Source: JABWBD01 sp040768665
GTDB taxonomy: Bacteria; Planctomycetota; Planctomycetia; Pirellulales; Thermoguttaceae
DNA length: 64,000 bases
NCBI GenBank assembly: GCA_040768665.1
Contig: JAXGMN010000030.1
Coordinates: forward strand, 1 to 64,000
Direction: 5' to 3'
Under the pieces are notes generated by a model that was given only the letters and a program-made list of their open reading frames with translations, did not search any database and was not told the origin of the DNA. Below are positions 58,256 through 64,000 of this stretch, piece by piece. Position numbers and translations under genes: made by a program. Positions within the stretch are counted from its first letter, which is position 1; each line of letters starts with the position of its first letter.

Positions 58256-60424
58256 ATGTCCGTTGCCGTGCAAGACCGACTCGACTACGCGGCTCGACTG
58301 GAGCACCTCCGCCGGCGCAAGGAGGCCCAGACCCAGGAAAAGCTTCGGCGGCTGGGATACATGAACGAGGACGACTACGGAATGGTCCTGCCGCCCGAGG
58401 ATTTTCGCTGGCAGCCGAAACCCAACCACCCCAACGGCTCGTTCTACGGGGTTGCGGGCTGGGCCGACAACTTCTGCGACCTGTTGGACCATCATCCGGT
58501 CTACGTCGATCCGATGGACGCCCTGGCCGGGCGCTACATGGTCCTCTTGAACCGGATGCGGAAGTGCAACTGGCCGCCCGAGTTCGACTTCGCCGACCTC
58601 CGCCCCGACCAGGATCGTTACGGCATCATTTCCGGCATCGGCAACGACGCCCACTTCGCTCCCGACTACCAGATCGGTCTTGCGCTGGGATGGGGTGGAT
58701 TGCTGGCAAAGGTTGCGCACTATCGCGCCGAGCACGGACCGGAAAAAGCGGAGTTCTACGAGGCCGAAGAGCGGGTGATCCGGGCCATTCAGGGCTGGAT
58801 CCGCCGCACGGTCGACGCGATCGAAGCCGCCGCAGCATGCGAGCCTGAACCGGTCCTCCAGGCGAACCTTCGTGAAATGGCGGAAGTCAACCGCTGGCTG
58901 ATCGAAGGTCCGCCGCGGACGCTCCGCGAAGCCTGCCAGTGGATTGCCTGGTTCAACATGGCCTCGCGGACCTACAATCGCGACGGCGCCGGCGGGCAGC
59001 TTGACGAGCTGCTTCGCCCCTATTACGAACGCGACCGACGCGAAGGACGCATCGACGACGAGGACGCCATCTTCCTGCTGGCGTGCCTGCTATTGAACGA
59101 TCCGCACTACTACCAGCTCGGCGGCCCGGCGCCGGACGGACACGATCAGACCAGCCATCTGTCTTTCTTGATCCTGGAAGCGGCCCACCGGCTCAAGTCG
59201 ACGTGCAACCTGACGATCCGAGTTCACGACGGGCTCGATCCCCGTCTGTTGCGGCGAGGGGTCGAGTATCTGGTGGAGGATCGAAAGGCCTGGCCGCGGT
59301 TTTCGGGCGACAAGGCCCTCGTCGAAGGTTTTATGCGTAACGGCTACTCGGCCGAGTTGGCCCGCAGTCGGATCGCCGTGGGCTGCAACTGGATGGCACT
59401 GCCGGGGCTCGAGTACACGATGAACGACACGGTGAAGATCAATGCGGCCAAGGTCTTCATGGTCGCCTTCGACGAGATGATGGCCGCGGCCGAGCCCCCC
59501 TCGATCGATGCGCTCTGGCGGCGATTCGAAGAGCGTCTCCGCGGGGCCGTCCTTTGCACGGCCCGGGGGATCGACGTTCAACTGGACCACCAGCACCTCA
59601 ACGAACCGGAGCTGGTCCTCAATCTGCTCACCCACGGTCCGATCGAGCGGGGCCTCAACGTGACCAACGGCGGCGTCGATCTCTACAACATGTGCGTCGA
59701 CGGCGCGGGGCTGGCAAACGTCGCCGACTCGCTCGCCGCGATCGAGTGCCGCATCCAACAGCAGCATCGGATCACCTGGCAGCAACTGGCCGAGCACCTG
59801 TGCAACGACTATCGAGGCGTCGAAGGCGAGCGCGTACGGCTGATGATGCGCACTGCCCCACACTACGGCGAGGGCGACTCGCCGGGCGACCGCTGGGCGC
59901 TGGAAGTCTCGCGCCTGTTCACGCGGCTGGTGACCGAAAAGCTCACACCGGGCGGCCGGCGGATGATCCCGGGCTGGTTCTCGTGGGCCGACACGCTGCG
60001 GCTGGGCAAACAGGTGGGCGCCACGCCCGACGGCCGCCGAGCCGGCGAGCCGATCGCCCACGGCGCCAATCCCCGGCCCGGGTTCCGCGAGGACGGCGCG
60101 GCAACCGCGATGGTCAAAGCGATCGCGGCCATCCAGCCGGGCTATGGCAACACGGCTCCGATCCAGCTCGAGCTCGATCCGTGCATTGCCCAGTCCGATG
60201 CGGCGGTCGACACGATCCTAAGCCTGATCCGGACGCATTTTGCCCTCGGCGGCACGTTGTTCAACATCAACATCGTCGACGCCCGTCAGGTATTGGCCGC
60301 GCACAAGGACCCGTCGCAGTATCCCGACCTGGTAGTGCGGGTGACGGGTTTTACGGCTTACTTCGCCAACCTCTCGCCCGAGTTTCGCCAGTTGGTGGTG
60401 GACCGGCTCGTGCAGGGCAGCTAG
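58256..60424 (+). CDS. Glycyl radical enzyme of the pyruvate formate-lyase superfamily, atypical active site
   Basis: 722 residues. The C-terminal radical loop is VRVTGFTAYF (family consensus RVxGYxxxF) with Gly698. The active-site cysteine is probably Cys377 in AVGCNWMALPG; most non-PFL members have C-x-E here, and the glutamate is replaced by Trp, while PFL has Cys-Cys. The chain is shorter than most dehydratase-type members (about 780-850). The activase and transporter next to it, and the three oxidoreductases, suggest a sugar- or polyol-derived substrate, for C-C or C-O bond cleavage. The exact reaction cannot be assigned. It is the last gene of the cluster and is followed by a strong nested palindrome. 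Confidence 0.85.
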   Translation: MSVAVQDRLDYAARLEHLRRRKEAQTQEKLRRLGYMNEDDYGMVLPPEDFRWQPKPNHPNGSFYGVAGWADNFCDLLDHHPVYVDPMDALAGRYMVLLNRMRKCNWPPEFDFADLRPDQDRYGIISGIGNDAHFAPDYQIGLALGWGGLLAKVAHYRAEHGPEKAEFYEAEERVIRAIQGWIRRTVDAIEAAAACEPEPVLQANLREMAEVNRWLIEGPPRTLREACQWIAWFNMASRTYNRDGAGGQLDELLRPYYERDRREGRIDDEDAIFLLACLLLNDPHYYQLGGPAPDGHDQTSHLSFLILEAAHRLKSTCNLTIRVHDGLDPRLLRRGVEYLVEDRKAWPRFSGDKALVEGFMRNGYSAELARSRIAVGCNWMALPGLEYTMNDTVKINAAKVFMVAFDEMMAAAEPPSIDALWRRFEERLRGAVLCTARGIDVQLDHQHLNEPELVLNLLTHGPIERGLNVTNGGVDLYNMCVDGAGLANVADSLAAIECRIQQQHRITWQQLAEHLCNDYRGVEGERVRLMMRTAPHYGEGDSPGDRWALEVSRLFTRLVTEKLTPGGRRMIPGWFSWADTLRLGKQVGATPDGRRAGEPIAHGANPRPGFREDGAATAMVKAIAAIQPGYGNTAPIQLELDPCIAQSDAAVDTILSLIRTHFALGGTLFNINIVDARQVLAAHKDPSQYPDLVVRVTGFTAYFANLSPEFRQLVVDRLVQGS

Positions 60425-60472
60425 CACCAAACGGTTTTTCCGGCTGTTGGCATTCACTTTCGGATGTCGCGA

Positions 60473-60649
60473 ATGCCCGCGGCTTGTCCGCGGGATGGTT
60501 ACGTTCTCTGCTACATACGCCACGATCGCCGCTATCCGCCTTGGTTTCGCCCGCGGCGGCTTTGCCGCCGCGGGCGAAACCAAGGGGTGGCACGCGGGGA
60601 GGTTCCTGTAGCGGCAAGCGTGAGCCTCCCGCGGACAAGCCGCGGGCAT
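60473..60649. terminator. Nested perfect palindromes after the glycyl radical enzyme gene
   Basis: An inner hairpin with a 22-base perfect stem and a TTT loop (60539-60585, arms beginning CCTTGGTTTCGCCCGC) lies between two outer 23-base arms that are perfect inverted repeats of each other (60473-60495 and 60627-60649, ATGCCCGCGGCTTGTCC...). It can act as terminator for the cluster and for the minus-strand gene ending at 60709; the nesting also suggests a mobile palindrome inserted into another. Confidence 0.8.
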
Positions 60650-60708
60650 CCTCTGTAAAACCGTGCCGTGTCAAAACGGACACTTCCAGTCGAAAATACC
60701 GTTTGCTG

Positions 60709-61449
60709 CTAGCGTCTTTTGGGCCGGCGAGCGAGCTCGTCCCGGAGACGTGCCGCCAACTCGTACTGCTCGGTAGCAACGGCATCGGCCAATTGCTCCT
60801 CAAGCGTGCGGCCGACGCTGTAGTTCTCCCGAATCCATTCCTGGAGACGGCGAAGCTGTTCGGCCAACTCGTCCTCGTCGAACTCTTCTTCGGCGTCGAA
60901 TTGCGAATAGACCTCGCGGATCCGGTTCAGACCGGTGTTGATCTCCTCGACCGCCGCTTCCGGGCCGTCCTCGGTAAGCCGCGACAGCGCCGCCGCCTGG
61001 GTGCGGTGGAAGAGGACGAACGGACGGTACTGCTCGTGCGAGACGACCCACTCCTCGTCGTTGGAATGAGCCGCGGCGAAGTCCATCAGCCGGAGCGTGT
61101 GATCGGCGTCGCGGACCGCCCGGTCAAACTCCCGGAGCGCCAACCAACAAATCCTGCGATGATAAAACTGGATAAACTCGCGGTCCAACTCTTCAGCCTG
61201 CTCTTCCGACAACTCGAATTCCGAGCCCTCGAAAAGCGCTTTCTGGTCCATGAAATCCAAGTACGTCGCCGCCCCGCCCGGACTCTGGCCGTCGGGACGA
61301 TTCTCGGTCTCCATCTGCAACAGCCCCAGTTCGACCCGTAATTGGATCACTTCGCGGCCGTCGGCAGCGGCGATAAGACGAGCGCTGACGACCCCCGGCT
61401 GGTAGGGCCAATCAGCGAGCACGGCGTCGATGTCATTGGATTTGGCCAT
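60709..61449 (-). CDS. UVR-motif protein of unknown function
   Basis: 246 residues, acidic. The C-terminus TLEEQLADAVATEQYELAAR resembles the UVR motif (UvrB/UvrC and McsA), which mediates protein-protein contact. The middle part is helical with VLFHRTQAAALSRL and GLNRIREVYSQF; no catalytic motif is seen. ATG at 61449. The function is unknown; homologues are common in planctomycetes as single genes. Confidence 0.7.
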   Translation of the reverse strand: MAKSNDIDAVLADWPYQPGVVSARLIAAADGREVIQLRVELGLLQMETENRPDGQSPGGAATYLDFMDQKALFEGSEFELSEEQAEELDREFIQFYHRRICWLALREFDRAVRDADHTLRLMDFAAAHSNDEEWVVSHEQYRPFVLFHRTQAAALSRLTEDGPEAAVEEINTGLNRIREVYSQFDAEEEFDEDELAEQLRRLQEWIRENYSVGRTLEEQLADAVATEQYELAARLRDELARRPKRR

Positions 61450-61497
61450 AGGTCTTGTTCATTATAGCCTGTCCTGGACGGCGGGCACCGCGGCCCT

Positions 61498-61605
61498 GGG
61501 CTGATAAAAACTTGATAAAAACGGGGACAGGCACCGCAACTAATAGCGGTTTAGCCAGAGCGACCACACAAGATGTTGCGGAGCACGTCCCCGTTTTTAT
61601 CAGCC
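61498..61605. repeat. Palindromic element A, variant copy
   Basis: Arms GGGCTGATAAAAAC and GTTTTTATCAGCCC with AACGGGGACAGGCACCGC on the left and GAGCACGTCCCCGTTT on the right. It lies in the 352-base gap 61450-61801, in which I see nothing else. Confidence 0.75.
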
Positions 61606-61801
61606 CACCGCGGCCCCCTCGTAACCTTGCTCACTGCCGGCAGTTGACGACTTTGCCACGGGCGGAAATTCCGGGCCCCACCGCAATACGCGGTGAAAGT
61701 GCCCGGCAGCATTACGATCCGCGCCGGGTGCTGCCCGAGGGTAGAAAACGACCTGGAGCCGTAAACGGCTGCCCGCCTTACGGAGGGGTGCGTCCAGCTC
61801 C

Positions 61802-62218
61802 CTATTCTTCAAGTCGGCCCCGGGCTTGCTTCTTCTGCGACTGCTTGCGCTTGTTTTCCAAGCGTCGGCGGACTGACCCGCGCGAAGGTTTGGTTGGTTT
61901 GCGGGCTTTGGGCGGCCTGGCCACCTCGGCAAGCATCTGCCGCAATTTTTCCACGCAGTCGCCGGCATTGCGGCCCGCGTCGCGGAAGCGTTGGCTGGCC
62001 ATGACCAGGTCGCCTTCGGTGGTGACACGGTTGCGATAGCGCGAGAGGAATCGTTCTCGGACATCGTCAGGCAGGCTGGGGCTGGTGGCGACCGGCCAGC
62101 GAAGCGTCGCCTTGGTATTCAGCTTATTGACATTTTGTCCGCCCGGACCGGAACTCCGCGAGAACGTAAATCGCAGCTCGCCCAACGGGATCCGGATGCG
62201 GGAATTGACGATCAGCAT
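61802..62218 (-). CDS. arfB: Peptidyl-tRNA hydrolase ArfB (YaeJ), rescue factor for stalled ribosomes
   Basis: 138 residues, the usual size. SRSSGPGGQNVNKLNTKATL holds the catalytic GGQ that hydrolyses peptidyl-tRNA on ribosomes stalled without a stop codon. The C-terminal tail is strongly basic (RRRLENKRKQSQKKQARGR), as needed to enter the empty mRNA channel. Start at ATG 62218. It is monocistronic, 82 bases after the following gene's end. Confidence 0.9.
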   Translation of the reverse strand: MLIVNSRIRIPLGELRFTFSRSSGPGGQNVNKLNTKATLRWPVATSPSLPDDVRERFLSRYRNRVTTEGDLVMASQRFRDAGRNAGDCVEKLRQMLAEVARPPKARKPTKPSRGSVRRRLENKRKQSQKKQARGRLEE

Positions 62219-62300
62219 TGGGGGACAGCTTAGAACTCAAGGAGCGAGAGCAGTTACTTGTGAACAGAGTCCGGATTTCCTGACACCTAAGATCTAAAAC

Positions 62301-63110
62301 CTAAGTCCTAAGAACCAGTCGGTTGAACGCCTGCTTCGCGTGGTCGAGCAAACTCATGTAATCGACGGCTTCGATCTCCTCCCCAAGCAACTCGACGTCA
62401 TAGTATCCGTCGTAGCCCGCCTCGGTAAGCCGGGCGATGATTCCTTCGAGCGGGACGACTCCTTCGCCGAGAAGGCATCGGTTCTGCTCGCCGTGGGGAG
62501 GCAGCTTGGCGTCGCCGAGTTGGACCAGCGCGATATGCGGGACGAGTTCGGAGATCTGGTCGAGGACATTTCGGTCCTGACCGAGATGATACGTATCGAA
62601 GACAATCTTGACCAGCGGACTTCCGATCGTTGCGAGCAATTCCAGGACCTCTTCGGTGGTCGTCAGAAAAGTGAACTCGGCGGCGCAGCCGGGGTGCATC
62701 GGCTCGATCGCCAGCGCAACTTTCTGGCTTTCCGCGATGGGCACGAGCTCCGTGAGCGCATCGCGGAAGAGGCGCCGAGCATGATTGTACGTGTGATTGG
62801 CTCGGGCGCCGCTGTAGACGACGAGGCTATCGGCGCCCAGCAAAGCGGCCGTACGCAGTGCCTCCTCGGCGTCATCGAGACTCTGCCGAAAGGAGCGGCC
62901 GTCGCTGCCGGTAAAACCGCCCGCCCAAAACAGGTGCGAAACGGCCATGTTGTGACCGCGGAGGAGTTCGATCGCCCTGGTTGTCCCGCAGTCGGACAGT
63001 TTCTCTCGCCAAACGCCGATCGCCGGTATTCCGGCCGCCGCATACCGGGCCACATCCTCCTCGAACGACCAGCGAAAGGTCGTCGTTTCATTCATCGACA
63101 ATTGAACCAT
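62301..63110 (-). CDS. Sugar phosphate isomerase/epimerase-like TIM-barrel protein
   Basis: 269 residues from ATG at 63110 with AGGAG about 12 bases upstream; an ATG at 63095 is an alternative. The frame continues open to 63611 without homology. AP-endonuclease-2-like xylose isomerase fold: AIGVWREKL, SLVVYSGARANHTYNHAR, VALAIEPMHPG (metal-binding Glu), VKIVFDTYHLG (Asp/His) and DVELLGEE (Glu). These metal ligands match the isomerase/epimerase group (IolE, hydroxypyruvate isomerase). The substrate is unknown. Confidence 0.8.
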   Translation of the reverse strand: MVQLSMNETTTFRWSFEEDVARYAAAGIPAIGVWREKLSDCGTTRAIELLRGHNMAVSHLFWAGGFTGSDGRSFRQSLDDAEEALRTAALLGADSLVVYSGARANHTYNHARRLFRDALTELVPIAESQKVALAIEPMHPGCAAEFTFLTTTEEVLELLATIGSPLVKIVFDTYHLGQDRNVLDQISELVPHIALVQLGDAKLPPHGEQNRCLLGEGVVPLEGIIARLTEAGYDGYYDVELLGEEIEAVDYMSLLDHAKQAFNRLVLRT

Positions 63111-63334
63111 CCGTGCCGCTCCTGTCAGTTTTGCTTTGACGAACACCAGCCGCTTCCAGCGGATCGCAGCAAACAGACGAGGCCGTGCTTTCAGCCGCCG
63201 GCCTTTGCCCCGGAATCCGTCGAAATGGCCGGCGGCGGGCGGGAATCGCACGTTTTTGCGTCCCCCCTTCCGTTTGCCGGCGCACCAGTATCGCGTATTC
63301 GCCGGGCGGTGTAAAGCATACCGCCGGAAGGCGG

Positions 63335-64000
63335 TCAGTCCCGGACGCTCCTTCTCCGTGCGGCCGCGAGCGATTCGCAATATTGGAGCACGAGCTCCGC
63401 GACATCCACTTGCAGGGCCGAGGCCAGTCCCTTCCATCCGGGAACGGCGTTGACCTCGATGGTATAGAGCCGGCCGTCGCGCCCCGGCAACAGATCGATG
63501 CCGGCAATCGGTGCGCCAATCGCCTCGGCCGCGGTCTTCGCGGTCAAGAGCATTTCCTCCGTCGGCGTCATTGGCTCGGCAATACCGCCCTGGGCCAGGT
63601 TGGTTCGCCAATCGAGCTGGTTTCGGCGGCGAATGGCCAGTACGCGGCTGCCCATTACCAGCAGGCGATAGTCGAAACCTTCGTGCGGAATGAACTGCTG
63701 CAGATACAGCACTGCTTGAAACTGCGCCAGGGCTTTGAACACCCGCAAAGCGATTGCCTCGTCGGTGATCCGGGTCATCCCGCGTCCCTCGGAGCCGAAC
63801 AGCGGCTTGACCACCACGTCGCCGCCGAGCGCCGCAAAGGCGGCCATCGCGTCGTCGACCGACTGGCAGGCAATCGTCCGCGGAACCAGCAGTCCGGCGG
63901 CCATCAGTTTGGCCGAAGCGAGATACTTGTCGACGGCCGCCTCAAGCGCGCGGGGCGGGTTGACGACGATGGCGCCGTCCGACTCGAGCCTGCCGAGCAC
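63335..64000 (-). CDS. RimK-type ATP-grasp ligase, cut by the window edge
   Basis: 221 residues of the C-terminal portion. KYLASAKLMAAGLLVPRTI, DVVVKPLFGSEGRGM (ATP-grasp lysine and glycine loop), QQFIPHEGFDYRLLVMG and IEVNAVPGWKG (Mg-binding Glu/Asn) identify an ATP-grasp carboxylate-amine ligase of the RimK type. Members add glutamate to ribosomal protein S6 or to tetrahydromethanopterin; the latter is possible in planctomycetes, which carry C1 pathways on that cofactor. The start lies beyond base 64000. The 224 bases before the next gene hold nothing recognisable. Confidence 0.8.
   Translation of the reverse strand: MLGRLESDGAIVVNPPRALEAAVDKYLASAKLMAAGLLVPRTIACQSVDDAMAAFAALGGDVVVKPLFGSEGRGMTRITDEAIALRVFKALAQFQAVLYLQQFIPHEGFDYRLLVMGSRVLAIRRRNQLDWRTNLAQGGIAEPMTPTEEMLLTAKTAAEAIGAPIAGIDLLPGRDGRLYTIEVNAVPGWKGLASALQVDVAELVLQYCESLAAARRRSVRD

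Noticed and set aside
56888..58735. 615-codon minus-strand open frame opposite the activase
   Set aside because: Shadow frame over radical-SAM and oxidoreductase genes.
22376..61605. Family A palindromes as intrinsic terminators
   Set aside because: Several copies lie inside genes and none has a T-run; a mobile element explains the spread better, though individual intergenic copies may still stop transcription.
63111..63611. Upstream extension of the TIM-barrel gene
   Set aside because: Overlaps the ATP-grasp gene antisense or in another frame and has no homology; ATG at 63110 has a ribosome site.

Overview
The window looks like a Planctomycetota chromosome, most likely of the Pirellulales type. 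The signs are a surface protein with the N-terminal motif LEPLEERALL, a DUF1571 secreted protein, an ECF sigma factor next to a Ser/Thr kinase with a WD40 tail, Tat-exported Gfo/Idh/MocA oxidoreductases, and high-GC coding sequence. No rRNA, tRNA or CRISPR array was seen.

Layout. Bases 1-2,936 are a scrap region: a severed uvrA 5' end, a HEPN two-gene module, relics of a REP-associated (RAYT) transposase, a remnant of an HNH endonuclease gene, and two copies of a ~340-base repeat. Bases 2,937-26,636, all on the minus strand, hold an ECF sigma factor, a receptor-type Ser/Thr kinase split by a palindromic element, and one giant surface protein of Rhs/YD type. The giant protein's stalk contains a 1,206-base tandem repeat (3.8 apparently identical copies); its 3' part (5,310-6,867) is shattered by small frameshifts before the frame recovers for the last 790 residues. 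Bases 26,916-31,437 hold an oxidoreductase, pyruvate kinase and a secreted protein of unknown function. Bases 31,909-49,367 hold a tightly packed 10-gene plus-strand cluster: a type I PKS/PUFA-synthase-like megasynthase with tandem nitronate-monooxygenase barrels fused in front of KS-AT-ACP-KR, an AT-DH protein with a phosphopantetheinyl-transferase-like tail, a free ACP, an alpha/beta hydrolase, two SDRs, two zinc-ribbon methyltransferases and a MacB/DevC-type ABC exporter. This is a plausible secondary lipid or polyketide pathway with its own export system; its product cannot be read from sequence. Bases 50,635-60,424 hold a XylR-type regulator divergent from a catabolic cluster of three oxidoreductases (two Gfo/Idh/MocA plus one more of the family), an MFS transporter, a radical-SAM activase and an atypical glycyl radical enzyme. 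The last 3.5 kb carries a UVR-domain protein, arfB, a TIM-barrel isomerase and an ATP-grasp ligase cut by the window edge.

The most unusual theme runs through the whole window: about a dozen copies of a ~100-base nested palindrome (cores GGGGACAGGC and CCAGTCCCC), several inside genes. It is translated in frame in the megasynthase and in a secreted protein, inserted in frame in the kinase WD40 region, and it breaks the frame in the kinase catalytic domain. At two sites it is bordered by 23-24 base direct repeats. A second palindromic family occurs three times.
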